Assembly: GCA_945883115.1 (NCBI GenBank)
Contig: CAMCXA010000010.1
Coordinates: 1 to 55,321, forward strand
From: Alsobacter soli
GTDB lineage: Bacteria > Pseudomonadota > Alphaproteobacteria > Rhizobiales > Beijerinckiaceae
Direction: 5' to 3'
DNA length: 55,321 nucleotides
Shown here: piece after piece, positions 32,982 to 45,778 of the stretch
How positions within the stretch are numbered: the first letter of the stretch is position 1
Layout: every line of letters starts with the position of its first letter
The notes under the pieces: model-generated
Told to the model about the DNA's origin: nothing
The model's database searches: none
The model's input: only the letters and a program-made list of their open reading frames with translations
Position numbers and translations under genes: made by a program

Positions 32982-35393
32982 GTGGCCAGAAGTTTCGACA
33001 TTGACGATGATGACCTCTCCTACACCCCGCGTTCCGGCGGGTTGGCGGCGCGTGCCCAAAATGTCGCCCATGGCAATGCAGCCTATCTTGACGGATTGAA
33101 CGCCGAGCAACGCCGTGCGGTCGAAACAATTGATGGCCCGGTTCTTGTTCTCGCGGGTGCCGGAACAGGCAAAACCCGCGTTCTCACCACCCGTATCGCC
33201 CACATGATTGCGACTGGCAAAGCATTCCCCTCCCAAATTCTCGCCGTCACCTTCACCAACAAGGCGGCGCGCGAGATGAAAGAGCGGGTCGGGCATTTGC
33301 TCGGCTCCGTTGCCGAAGGCATGCCCTGGCTTGGTACCTTCCACGCCATCGGCACCAAAATTCTCCGCCGCCACGCCGAATTGGTCGGACTGCGTTCCGA
33401 TTTCACAATCCTCGATACGGACGACCAGATCCGCCTGATGAAGCAGGTGATCAAGGCCGAAGACATTGACGAAAAGCGCTGGCCCGCCCGCGCCCTCGCC
33501 TCCTTCATCGATGGCTGGAAAAATAGGGGCCTGACCCCCGACAAAGTCCCCATGGGTGAAGCAGGTGCTTTCGCCAATGGCCGCGGCGGCAAGCTTTACA
33601 AACTCTATCAGGAACGCCTGAAACAACTGAATGCCGCCGATTTCGGCGATCTTCTCCTCGAAAATCTGCGCCTGTTCCGCGAGAACCCCGACGTCTTGGC
33701 CTCCTATCAGGAGCGCTTCAAATATATGCTCGTCGACGAATATCAGGATACCAATGTCGCGCAATATCTCTGGTTGCGCCTGCTCGCACAGGGCCACCGG
33801 AATGTTGCCTGCGTGGGTGACGACGACCAGTCAATCTATGGCTGGCGTGGTGCCGAGGTCGATAATATTCTGCGGTTCGAGACCGATTTTCCCGGCGCCG
33901 CCGTTGTCCGGCTTGAACGCAATTACCGCTCGACCGGTCACATCCTGTCATCTGCTGCCCATCTCATCGCCCATAATCAGGGACGTCTCGGCAAAACGCT
34001 CTTCACCGATGATGAAGTCGGCGAAAAGCCGACACTCACCGGCGCATGGGATTCGGAAGAAGAAGCCCGCCTGATCGGCGACGAGATCGAAGCCCTGCAA
34101 CACAAGGGACATTCGCTGGCCGATATCGCGATTCTGGTCCGGATTTCAGCCCAGATGCGCGAGATCGAAGACCGCTTCGTCACTCTCGGCCTGCCCTATC
34201 GCGTGATTGGCGGCCCGCGCTTTTACGAGCGCCTCGAAATCCGCGATGCCCTCGCCTATCTCCGGATCATCGCCAATCCGACCGATGACCTCGCTTTCGA
34301 GCGCATCGTGAACACCCCCAAGCGCGGCCTTGGCGATGCCACCATCGAACTCGTGCATCAATCCGCCCGCAAAGCCCGCATTCCGATGCTGGAAGCTGTC
34401 AATCGTCTCGTCGAAACCGATGAATTGAAGCCCAAGCCACGTGGCGCCTTGCGTGATCTCGCCCGCGACATCGCTCGCTGGGCAACAAGCATCGACACGA
34501 TGAAGCACAATGAACTCGCGGAACAAGTGCTCGAGGAATCCGGCTACACCGATATGTGGCAAAAGGAACGGACCGCCGATAGCGCCGGTCGTCTCGAAAA
34601 CCTCAAGGAACTCGTCCGCTCGATGGAAGAATTCCCCGATCTCGGCGCGTTCTTGGAGCATGTCTCGCTTGTCATGGAAATGACCGACAATGACACCGCC
34701 GAGCGCGTCTCGATCATGACGCTCCACGGGGCCAAAGGTCTCGAATTCGATACCGTCTTCCTGCCCGGCTGGGAGGAAGGCCTGTTCCCCAACCAGCGCG
34801 CACTCGACGAAAGCGGTCGCGCCGGCCTCGAAGAAGAACGCCGCCTCGCCTATGTCGGACTAACCCGCGCCAGACGCCGCGCCAAAATCTATTTCGCCAG
34901 CAATCGCCGCATTCACGGCATGTGGAACTCGACAATTCCGTCCCGTTTTGTCGACGAACTCCCCGAAGATCACGTCGAAGTGCTGGAATCCCCGGCAGGC
35001 TTCAGCAAGGCAGGCGGCTTCGGCAATTCCCGTTTCGAAGGCGGCGGATTTGGCGGATCGACCTACAACACACCCGGCTGGCAACGCGCGCAAGGGCGCG
35101 CCGCGGGAAACACCGCCAATAGGCGCCAGTCGTCAAACGGCGATAACAGCGGATTTTCCGAGCAGGCGAGCCCCTATCAAGCCGCTCCCCAAAGACGGGT
35201 CACCACCTTGATCGAAGGCGAAGTCGTCGCCCGCTCAACCGGCACCGCCTCGTCTTATTCAGAAGGCGAACGGGTGTTCCACATCAAATTCGGCAACGGC
35301 TCCGTCTCCGCAGTCGACGGCAACAAACTCACCATTGATTTCGACAAGGCCGGACGGAAAATGGTGCTGGAAACCTTCGTCGCCAGGGCGTGA
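32982..35393 (+). CDS. uvrD: UvrD/PcrA-type superfamily 1 DNA helicase
   Basis: This 3'-5' helicase serves nucleotide excision and mismatch repair and removes RecA. The SF1 motifs are in order: GLNAEQRRAV (Q motif), LAGAGTGKTRVLTTR, TFTNKAAREM, DEYQDTN, GDDDQSIYGWRGA, RLERNYRST, TLHGAKGLEFDTVFLPGWEEGLFP and VGLTRARRR. The Gly-rich linker after residue 660 and the final ~50 residues (GERVFHIKFGNGSV) are the Tudor-like RNA-polymerase-binding tail of PcrA/UvrD. I chose the GTG at 32982 (803 residues), with GGA seven bases upstream, over the TTG at 32937. Confidence 0.95.
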   Translation: MARSFDIDDDDLSYTPRSGGLAARAQNVAHGNAAYLDGLNAEQRRAVETIDGPVLVLAGAGTGKTRVLTTRIAHMIATGKAFPSQILAVTFTNKAAREMKERVGHLLGSVAEGMPWLGTFHAIGTKILRRHAELVGLRSDFTILDTDDQIRLMKQVIKAEDIDEKRWPARALASFIDGWKNRGLTPDKVPMGEAGAFANGRGGKLYKLYQERLKQLNAADFGDLLLENLRLFRENPDVLASYQERFKYMLVDEYQDTNVAQYLWLRLLAQGHRNVACVGDDDQSIYGWRGAEVDNILRFETDFPGAAVVRLERNYRSTGHILSSAAHLIAHNQGRLGKTLFTDDEVGEKPTLTGAWDSEEEARLIGDEIEALQHKGHSLADIAILVRISAQMREIEDRFVTLGLPYRVIGGPRFYERLEIRDALAYLRIIANPTDDLAFERIVNTPKRGLGDATIELVHQSARKARIPMLEAVNRLVETDELKPKPRGALRDLARDIARWATSIDTMKHNELAEQVLEESGYTDMWQKERTADSAGRLENLKELVRSMEEFPDLGAFLEHVSLVMEMTDNDTAERVSIMTLHGAKGLEFDTVFLPGWEEGLFPNQRALDESGRAGLEEERRLAYVGLTRARRRAKIYFASNRRIHGMWNSTIPSRFVDELPEDHVEVLESPAGFSKAGGFGNSRFEGGGFGGSTYNTPGWQRAQGRAAGNTANRRQSSNGDNSGFSEQASPYQAAPQRRVTTLIEGEVVARSTGTASSYSEGERVFHIKFGNGSVSAVDGNKLTIDFDKAGRKMVLETFVARA

Positions 35394-35398
35394 TCAGT

Positions 35399-35695
35399 CT
35401 AGGCGGCGCGTGAGTGATCTGACATTGCCGGAGCCGGAACGGCGATCACCATCACCGCTTGGGGCCATGAATCTGCGAGTGCCTCATCTGACCGGAGGGA
35501 TGAAAGATCGCGTGGTGTCGGAATCGGCAGACCTTCCTCGCGCATCGCGATCATCCACCCGGCAAGTGCCTCGCTTGCCATCGCAAACACATCGTCAATC
35601 TCGTCGGCGGCAGAATGACAGCCGGGCGCATCCGGAAAAAATATCCCGTAAGCACTTTCTGGATCCTTGGACACAAGGCCGATATACGGTTTCAT
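35399..35695 (-). CDS. hicB: HicB-family antitoxin
   Basis: The partial RNase H fold typical of HicB is visible (YIGLVSKDPESAYGIFFPDAPGCHSAADEIDDVFAMASEALAGW in outline, residues 4-47). GCHSA near 26 is the family landmark. It is 98 residues long and lacks an obvious C-terminal RHH or HTH domain. AGAGGA lies eight bases before the ATG. It lies ten bases downstream of a hicA gene that carries an internal amber codon, so it may be an orphan antitoxin now. It is convergent with uvrD, with five bases between stops. Confidence 0.85.
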   Translation of the reverse strand: MKPYIGLVSKDPESAYGIFFPDAPGCHSAADEIDDVFAMASEALAGWMIAMREEGLPIPTPRDLSSLRSDEALADSWPQAVMVIAVPAPAMSDHSRAA

Positions 35696-35705
35696 TGTGA
35701 TCCTC

Positions 35706-35900
35706 TCATAACCAACCTGCTTGACGATAAATAGACCGAACCGTTCCGAGCGGCAAGTCGCGCTTCGGATGTGGAATTGTTACGATACGCGGTACGCCCG
35801 CCTTACTGAAATGATGGTGCGACCCCGTGACCCGCTTGAGCTACCACCCGTCTGCGCGCAGCAACGATATGATATGTCGGCTATCTCGTACAAATTCCAT
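35706..35900 (-). pseudogene. hicA: hicA toxin gene with an in-frame amber stop
   Basis: Read on the minus strand from ATG at 35900, the frame encodes 19 residues ending LLRADGW. A TAG follows at 35841-35843, and the same frame then continues with LKRVTGSHHHFSKAG, VTIPHPKRDLPLGT and VRSIYRQAGW to a TGA at 35706. Joined, it is a full-length HicA (mRNA interferase with a double-stranded-RNA-binding-like fold), including the catalytic His of GSHHHF. The TAG lies at the position that is usually Tyr in ADGWYL-type HicA proteins, so a single base change explains it. It is therefore probably inactive unless the amber codon is suppressed or the base is a sequencing error. Confidence 0.8.
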
Positions 35901-36084
35901 TTTGGCCAGTTATTGGGCGATTGCAAGAGTCTCAATTTCAGCAAATTAAAACGGGATTGACGACAAAGATCAAACTGAAAAATCAAAATACAAAACGATC
36001 ACGACGCTTTGCAACATCGGGAAATCCTCACTGCCTATTGAACGGCACCCGTGACACCTGCAATCGATCGCGCTATGAAGCGCC

Positions 36085-37008
36085 ATGCTTGAAGGATTAC
36101 ACCCCCAGAAACCGACCCATGTCATGCGCCTTGTCTGCGACGAGGCGACTGCGCGCGCCGTTGCCGATAGTGTCATGGAGACATTCGACCCGACCGAGAC
36201 CGCCGCAGCGGCGTTCGAGAACGAACAAACGCTGAAATGGGAGGTTGAAGTCTATTTTTCCTCACCCCCCGATGACGAAAATCTGCGCGAACTCATCAGG
36301 GTAACGGTTAGCCCGTCCGCGGCCGCCTCGCTGACAATTGAAACGCTCGCCGAAAAAGACTGGGTGAAGGCGTCGCTTGACGGCCTGTCCATCGTCCATG
36401 CGGGCCGCTTTCAGGTGCACGGCTCGCATGATCGCGCCCGCATTCCCGTCAATGCCATCGGGATCGAGATTGAAGCCGCCTTGGCCTTTGGCACCGGCCA
36501 TCACGGTACAACGCGCGGCTGCCTCTTGGCACTCGACGCCATCCTGAAACGCCGCCGCCCGAAACGCGTTCTCGATGTCGGCACAGGGTCCGGCGTTCTC
36601 GCCATTGCCGCCGCCCGCGCTTTGCATCGCCCGGTCGCGGCGGGCGATATTGATCCGGTTGCCGTCCATGCCGCACGCAGCAATGCCGTGCTCAATCGCG
36701 CGGGGTCTTACGTCCATCCCGTCACGGCGCGCGGTGTCCGTCATCAAGCCCTGTTTAGCGAACGGGGATATGATCTCGTTTTCGCCAATATTCTGGCACG
36801 TCCCCTGATGCGATTGGCGCCGTCGATCACCTCGGTGGCTGCCCCCGATGGCGACATTGTTCTCTCGGGCCTGCTTGCGCATGACGTATCGGGCGTGCTC
36901 TCCGCCTATGCCGCTCAAGGCTGGTATCTCGATCATCGCGGCGATCTCGAAGGCTGGGCCGCACTCACCCTCCGCAAACGCCGCACGCGGCCCGTCCGCT
37001 TCGTTTAA
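36085..37008 (+). CDS. prmA: Ribosomal protein L11 methyltransferase
   Basis: PrmA trimethylates L11. The N-terminal ~110 residues form the substrate-recognition domain. The SAM-dependent methyltransferase domain shows ALAFGTGHHGTTRGCL near 133 and RVLDVGTGSGVLAIAAARA near 160. AGDIDPVAV near 190 and FANILARPLM near 232 (the NPPY-like catalytic loop) complete it. It is 307 residues long. It precedes the aminopeptidase gene by 27 bases on the same strand. Confidence 0.94.
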   Translation: MLEGLHPQKPTHVMRLVCDEATARAVADSVMETFDPTETAAAAFENEQTLKWEVEVYFSSPPDDENLRELIRVTVSPSAAASLTIETLAEKDWVKASLDGLSIVHAGRFQVHGSHDRARIPVNAIGIEIEAALAFGTGHHGTTRGCLLALDAILKRRRPKRVLDVGTGSGVLAIAAARALHRPVAAGDIDPVAVHAARSNAVLNRAGSYVHPVTARGVRHQALFSERGYDLVFANILARPLMRLAPSITSVAAPDGDIVLSGLLAHDVSGVLSAYAAQGWYLDHRGDLEGWAALTLRKRRTRPVRFV

Positions 37009-37035
37009 TCACTCCGCAGATAACAGGAATTCATC

Positions 37036-38856
37036 ATGGCCGAGGCCGTCTTTCAGACTTTTGATCAAAAAACCACACCCGCCCAGGGCGCTCCCCATGT
37101 GAAAGCCTTGCGCGCAGAGCTCAAAGCCCGTGGGCTCGACGGGTTCGTGGTGCCCCGTACCGATGAACACCAGAACGAATACGTCCCTCCTTCTTCCGAG
37201 CGCCTCGCATGGCTCACCGGCTTTTCCGGCTCATGGGGCACAGCCATCGTGTTGCACGACCTTGCCGCCATTTTCGTTGATGGCCGCTACACCGTGCAGG
37301 TCCGCGAGCAGGTCAACGCCGCCGCCTTCACGCCCGAACATCTGATCGACAATCCGCCCGAGAACTGGCTCGAAAAACACCTCAAATCCGGCCAGAAACT
37401 CGGTTTCGATCCATGGCTTCACACGCAAGACGGCGTCAAAAAGCTCGAGAAAGCCTGCGCAAAAGTCGGCGCGATCCTCGTTCCCGTCGACACCAACCCG
37501 ATAGACAGCGTCTGGAAAGATCGCCCTCCGGTCCCGCTCGCGCAAGTCGTCCTGCACCGCCCCGCCTATGCCGGTGAAGACGCACATGACAAGCTTAAAC
37601 GCATTCAAGCCAAGCTCGCAGCCCAAGGCGCGGATGCCGTCGTGCTGACAGATGCCCACGCCGTCGCCTGGGCGTTCAACATTCGCGGCGGCGATGTCGG
37701 CCACACGCCCCTCCCCCTCGGCTTCGCCATCATCCCGCGTGAGGGCAAGGCCGAGCTTTTCATGGATGGCCGTAAATTCAACAACACCGTGCGCAGCGCC
37801 GTTTCCGATCTCGCGGAAATCGCCGAACCCGCAGCTCTTGATCGCGCGCTGCAAAAGCTTGGCACTTCGCGTGCAAAAGTGAAATTCGACGCGGCCTCCG
37901 CCTCAAACCGCCTCATTGCCATGGTTGAAAGTGCTGGCGGGACGCCCGAAGTCGGCCCCGATTTTATCGCGCTGATGAAAGCCGTTAAAAACAGCGCCGA
38001 AATCGCCGGCTCCCGCGCAGCCCATGCACGCGACGGCGCGGCCATGACGAAATTCCTCGCCTGGTTCGACCGCGAAGCCATCTCCGAAAAACTCACCGAG
38101 ATCGACGCCACCATCGCGCTCGAAGGCTTCCGCCGCGAAACCGGCGTATTGAAGGATGTCTCCTTCCCCTCCATTGCCGGCGCCGGCCCCAATGCCGCCC
38201 TGCCCCATTACAAAGTATCAACCGACTCCAATCGGCGCATCGAGAAGGGCATTTTCCTGATCGATTCCGGCGCGCAATACGAGGATGGCACCACCGATAT
38301 TACCCGCACCATCGTCGTCGGCCCCGCAACCGCCGAGATGAAAGACCGCTTCACCCGCGTGCTCAAGGGCCATATCGCGATTGACATCGCCGTGTTCCCG
38401 AAAGGTGTCTCCGGCGCACAACTCGACACTTTCGCCCGCAAGGCGCTCTGGGACGTCGGGCTCGATTTCGACCACGGCACCGGCCACGGCATCGGCTCCT
38501 ACCTCTCCGTCCATGAAGGCCCCCAGCGCATCGCCAAAACCGGCGTCACCCCGCTCGAACCTGGCATGATGCTGTCCAATGAGCCCGGCTTTTACAAAGC
38601 AGGCCAATGGGGCATTCGCATCGAAAACCTCATCCTCGTCGAAAAGCGCGACATCCCCGGCGCCGAACGCGAAATGTACGGTTTCGAGACTTTGAGCTTT
38701 GCACCCATCGATTTGAACTTGGTTGAACCCGCTCTCCTCACCACCGAGGAACGCGCCTGGCTCAACGCCTACCACGCCAAAACCCGCGCCATTGTCGGCC
38801 CGCTCGTGGATGCGGAAACGATGAAATGGTTGGAGAAGGCGACAAGGGAGGTGTGA
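37036..38856 (+). CDS. Aminopeptidase P family protein (M24, Xaa-Pro)
   Basis: The enzyme cleaves an N-terminal residue before proline. It is the long 606-residue form with two creatinase-like N-terminal domains (VPRTDEHQNEYVPPSSERLAWLTGFSGS near 45) and a C-terminal pita-bread domain. The metal ligands are visible: two Asp in LIDSGAQYEDGTTDITRT near 420, His in GTGHGIGSYLSVHEGP near 485, and Glu in MMLSNEPGFY near 515 and in GIRIENL near 530. A C-terminal M24_C extension follows. It probably belongs to a two-gene unit with prmA. Confidence 0.93.
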   Translation: MAEAVFQTFDQKTTPAQGAPHVKALRAELKARGLDGFVVPRTDEHQNEYVPPSSERLAWLTGFSGSWGTAIVLHDLAAIFVDGRYTVQVREQVNAAAFTPEHLIDNPPENWLEKHLKSGQKLGFDPWLHTQDGVKKLEKACAKVGAILVPVDTNPIDSVWKDRPPVPLAQVVLHRPAYAGEDAHDKLKRIQAKLAAQGADAVVLTDAHAVAWAFNIRGGDVGHTPLPLGFAIIPREGKAELFMDGRKFNNTVRSAVSDLAEIAEPAALDRALQKLGTSRAKVKFDAASASNRLIAMVESAGGTPEVGPDFIALMKAVKNSAEIAGSRAAHARDGAAMTKFLAWFDREAISEKLTEIDATIALEGFRRETGVLKDVSFPSIAGAGPNAALPHYKVSTDSNRRIEKGIFLIDSGAQYEDGTTDITRTIVVGPATAEMKDRFTRVLKGHIAIDIAVFPKGVSGAQLDTFARKALWDVGLDFDHGTGHGIGSYLSVHEGPQRIAKTGVTPLEPGMMLSNEPGFYKAGQWGIRIENLILVEKRDIPGAEREMYGFETLSFAPIDLNLVEPALLTTEERAWLNAYHAKTRAIVGPLVDAETMKWLEKATREV

Positions 38857-38986
38857 GGGTTCAGCAGTTTTTTAAACTTACTCGCGATCAATCAAAAAAT
38901 TTGATAACTGATCAAAATGGAATGCATGATCTCGTAAAAAACATGTCGAGTTCATGGTAGCCTATTTGATTAGAGGGACATGAAGA

Positions 38987-39304
38987 GTGTTTGAAATCAA
39001 ATTTACGTCGCGTGCAAAGAGCGATTTTGAAGGCTTACAAAATAATGCCGCGCTGAAAAAACGCCTGAAGGCCGTTCAAAAAACAATCGGCTATTTGCAA
39101 ACGAACCCCCGCCACCCGAGCCTGAACACGCACAAATACGAAAGCTTAAATGGTCCAAACGGAACGAGTGTGTTTGAAGCCTATGCAGAAAATAATACGT
39201 CAGGGGCGTATCGTGTGTTCTGGTATTATGGTCCCGGACAATCGACCATAACAATATTTTCAATAACGCCCCATCCCTGTTTTGCTCAAAGGCTTAGCGG
39301 ATAA
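38987..39304 (+). CDS. RelE/ParE-like toxin family protein
   Basis: This 105-residue protein begins FEIKFTSRAKSDFEGLQ, the first strand and helix of RelE/ParE toxins, and continues NPRHPSLNTHKYESLNGPNG, then GAYRVFWYYGPGQSTITIFSITPHP, where the Y-R-V-F-W strand is the fold's core. Activity (ribosome-dependent mRNA cleavage or gyrase poisoning) cannot be told apart. It starts at GTG 38987 with GAGGG nine bases upstream, in an AT-rich stretch. The antitoxin candidate is not upstream but convergent, 15 bases beyond the stop. Confidence 0.7.
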   Translation: MFEIKFTSRAKSDFEGLQNNAALKKRLKAVQKTIGYLQTNPRHPSLNTHKYESLNGPNGTSVFEAYAENNTSGAYRVFWYYGPGQSTITIFSITPHPCFAQRLSG

Positions 39305-39319
39305 TTCCGTCAAAGGGGC

Positions 39320-39598
39320 CTATTCGTCATCGTCTTTCAAATACTGGCTAAAGTCTCCAAGTGAATGAAGTCGCCCCGCCTCGGCATCCGCGATTCCTTG
39401 TTTCACGGATGCCAACGCTTCCCGATTATTATAAAGCCAACGCTCGCGTTCTGGAATCTCCACAAAAGGCTCCAAAACCAATCGTCCTTGGCCATCCTGC
39501 GTCATCCGATAAGAGCTAATGCCCTTCGCGATCGCACCCAACGTAACGCGACCTTTAGCATCAGGATGGAGAATTTTGATTTGAGTGTGAACAGTCAT
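39320..39598 (-). CDS. Antitoxin-like protein with an AbrB-like N-terminus
   Basis: From the ATG at 39598 (AAGGA seven bases upstream) this is 92 residues. The first ~50 resemble an AbrB-type or MazE-type DNA-binding segment (IKILHPDAKGRVTLGAIAKG). The C-terminal half (NREALASVKQGIADAEAGRLHSLGDFSQYLKD) looks like the toxin-binding helices of RelB/YefM-type antitoxins. Such proteins usually precede a RelE-like toxin in one operon; here the two genes converge. The frame extends to 39700 with no support. Confidence 0.7.
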   Translation of the reverse strand: MTVHTQIKILHPDAKGRVTLGAIAKGISSYRMTQDGQGRLVLEPFVEIPERERWLYNNREALASVKQGIADAEAGRLHSLGDFSQYLKDDDE

Positions 39599-39649
39599 AA
39601 ATCTATCCTTCAATGACAAGACTTTAACATTGAATTCAAAAAAACAAAA

Positions 39650-39663
39650 GTGGGAATTCCCAC
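39650..39663. promoter_or_regulatory. Perfect palindrome upstream of the antitoxin-like gene
   Basis: GTGGGAATTCCCAC is a perfect 14-bp palindrome between the antitoxin start and the ligA stop. It lies 52 bases upstream of the antitoxin ATG on the minus strand. It may be an autoregulatory operator, or a weak hairpin at the end of ligA (no clear T run). Confidence 0.4.
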
Positions 39664-39671
39664 AATCTCTC

Positions 39672-43462
<3,791 letters not shown>

Positions 43463-43533
43463 GGTTTTCGAGGACCTTCAACGCCATTGAGAAACACGGC
43501 AGGGGCATCCATCGGATCCGGCCCGCTCAAGCC

Positions 43534-44418
43534 TCACAGAAGCTTGAACGATCCGAAGGCCTTGCTGATCCACGAGCCCTCGTTTTCGCGCGGTACCGTG
43601 CCCTTGGATTCGAGCAATGCATATGTATCTTTATACCATTGGCTGTCCGGGAAGTTATGTCCCAGAACGGCAGCGGCCGTCTCGGCCTCGTTCACGATCC
43701 CGAGCGCAAGATAGGCTTCGGCAAGCCGGGCAAGCGCCTCTTCAATCTGGTTCGTCGTCTGGAAGTTCGACACGACAACACGGAACCGGTTGATCGCGGC
43801 CGTATAATTCCGCTTCTTGAGATAATAGCGGCCCACCGTCATTTCGCGGCCAGCCAGCTGATCCTTCAACACATTGACTTTGAACTTCGCGTCCGTCGCA
43901 TATTCGGATGTCGGCCAACGCTCGACAATCTCGGAAAACGCCACAAGCGCCTTCTCCGAACGTTCCTGATCACGCGTTACGTCGGGAACAGCATTGTAAT
44001 AGGCATTGGCAACCATATAAGCCGCATAGGCGGCGTCCGGCGAAGCGGGATAGAGCGAAAGATAACGCTTACCTGAAACCACTGTTTCATCATAATTGGT
44101 CCGCGAGAAATTGGCGAACGTTTCCATCAGAAGTGCCTTGCGTGCCCAATCCGAAAACGGAAACTGTTTATCAATCGTCCGGAACTTCTCGGAGGCTGCT
44201 TCAAATTCTTTCCGCTCGATGAGGGCAAGCCCGTCATTGTAAAGCCGCTCGGCCGGAATTTCCGGAATAATCTCAGGCTTGTAAGTGCTTCCCTTGTCGA
44301 ATGGATTAAGATTGCTCACCGTGTCACAGGCACCCAGTGTCACCGCGGCAGCAATCACCAGCAGAACCCTCGTGGAACGACCCGACACGACTGTCCCGAT
44401 ACGATCAAAGATGCTCAT
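43534..44418 (-). CDS. bamD: Outer membrane protein assembly factor BamD
   Basis: This lipoprotein of the BAM complex has a signal peptide ending in the lipobox LGAC (residues ~29-32). TPR helices follow (NDGLALIERKEFEAASEKFRTIDKQFP near 62, then PDAAYAAYMVANAYYNAVPDV near 125). The ATG at 44418 (294 residues) has GGAGG in front. The frame extends to 44502 without support. It would sit in the periplasm anchored to the outer membrane and help insert beta-barrels. Confidence 0.94.
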   Translation of the reverse strand: MSIFDRIGTVVSGRSTRVLLVIAAAVTLGACDTVSNLNPFDKGSTYKPEIIPEIPAERLYNDGLALIERKEFEAASEKFRTIDKQFPFSDWARKALLMETFANFSRTNYDETVVSGKRYLSLYPASPDAAYAAYMVANAYYNAVPDVTRDQERSEKALVAFSEIVERWPTSEYATDAKFKVNVLKDQLAGREMTVGRYYLKKRNYTAAINRFRVVVSNFQTTNQIEEALARLAEAYLALGIVNEAETAAAVLGHNFPDSQWYKDTYALLESKGTVPRENEGSWISKAFGSFKLL

Positions 44419-44601
44419 AAACCATGCCTCCAGACAACTGCGCGAGTAACAAAGCGATTCGATCCGCCCCGACCTTTGCAGTTCATACCCCAAACCATTC
44501 AATCCCGCTACGGGCCATGTCCGACTTCAGCCACAGGGAAAGGGGTTTTTTGAGGCACGATCCACTCGGCCAATCACAGCGCAGTCCGACGGAAAATATG
44601 C

Positions 44602-45549
44602 TCAGTTCAACTCTGGCGATAGCACGGCGAGAGCGGGTGCCATGGCCGCAGCATCGACCGGACGCGCGACAGGCTTTCCTGCCTCGACGATTGCATAGGC
44701 CGAACGATCAGAGAAAAGCGCAGTCAGCATGGACACATTCAATTTATGACCACCAACATAAGACCGGTAATGACCGAGGATCGGCAATCCCGCGAGCGAC
44801 AGATCGCCCACCGCATCAAGCATCTTGTGCCGCACAAACTCGTCCGGATACCGCAAGCCTTCCGGATTCAAAATCCCGTCATCGCCAATTGCCACCGTAT
44901 TGTCGAGCGAAGCGCCATGCGCAAAACCCGCCATCCGCAATTTCTCGACATCGCGCAAAAACCCGAATGTCCGCGCACCAGCCAATTCACGGCGGAAGGA
45001 TGACGGGCTCAAATCAAGCGTCTTCTTCTGATGACCGATCACCTCGGCATCAAACTTGATCTCGACTGTCAAACGAAAGCCTTGGGAAAACGGCAATAAT
45101 TCAGCAAACCGCTCACCCTGCGCGATCCGCAAACGCTTCAAAACCTTGATATAACGGCGATTGCCATTTTGCTTCCGGATACCGGCGCGGTCAATCATCT
45201 CGATAAACGGTGCCGAGCTGCCATCCATGATCGGCGCTTCCGGTCCGTCGATCTCGACGAGAACATTGTCGATCTCCAACGCATAAAGCGCCGCCATCAA
45301 ATGCTCGATCGTAGAGACAGACCCTGACTCGGCATCGCCAAGAATTGTACAGAGATCAGAAGGTGTAATCTGGGAGTGTCGTGCCTCGATCAGGCGCTCA
45401 CGCCCACCGGGCAACCCCGTTCGCAAGAAGCGAATTCCCGAATTTACATCCGCCGGACGCAACTTGATCGTGACTGGCGCAGCTGTATGAACGCCATGTC
45501 CTGTAATCTCAATGGCAGTACTGATCGTCGATTGCATCGCATTCCGCAT
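44602..45549 (-). CDS. lpxC: UDP-3-O-acyl-N-acetylglucosamine deacetylase
   Basis: LpxC performs the committed step of lipid A synthesis, so the organism makes lipopolysaccharide. The zinc ligands are visible: His in STIEHLMAALYA near 79, and His and Asp in RHKMLDAVGDLSLAG near 235. The catalytic His is in GHYRSYVGGHKLN near 262. MDGSSAPFI lies near 100. I chose the ATG at 45549 (315 residues) with GAGA in front; 45537 is an alternative. It follows ftsZ and its terminator, so it probably has its own promoter in the 229-base gap. Confidence 0.96.
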   Translation of the reverse strand: MRNAMQSTISTAIEITGHGVHTAAPVTIKLRPADVNSGIRFLRTGLPGGRERLIEARHSQITPSDLCTILGDAESGSVSTIEHLMAALYALEIDNVLVEIDGPEAPIMDGSSAPFIEMIDRAGIRKQNGNRRYIKVLKRLRIAQGERFAELLPFSQGFRLTVEIKFDAEVIGHQKKTLDLSPSSFRRELAGARTFGFLRDVEKLRMAGFAHGASLDNTVAIGDDGILNPEGLRYPDEFVRHKMLDAVGDLSLAGLPILGHYRSYVGGHKLNVSMLTALFSDRSAYAIVEAGKPVARPVDAAAMAPALAVLSPELN

Positions 45550-45720
45550 TAAAATTCTCTCGCTTTCGGCCTGCCGCCCCGATACCCCGAAAACCGGCCC
45601 GAGCGTCATCCCGCTTTATCCTGCCTCTTGTCTAGTTAGACCGGCCCGTAAAGCCAAATCACGGATTTTTACCATTTGTAACATTCCGCGGTTGAAGCGG
45701 CTCCGTCGCCACTTGGTCAC

Positions 45721-45746
45721 AAAAAAACCGGTCCTTTCGGACCGGC
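45721..45746 (-). terminator. Rho-independent terminator after ftsZ
   Basis: On the minus strand CCGGTCC-GAAA-GGACCGG forms a perfect 7-bp stem with a GNRA-type loop, followed by TTTTTTT. It lies about 35 bases after the ftsZ stop and separates the division cluster from lpxC. Confidence 0.9.
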
Positions 45747-45778
45747 TTTTCATCATGTCGGCAACCTTGTTTACAGGC

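Noticed and set aside
36085-38856. Long open frames on the minus strand opposite prmA and the aminopeptidase gene
   Set aside because: They are low-complexity antisense shadows of well-supported genes in a GC-biased genome and show no domain motifs.
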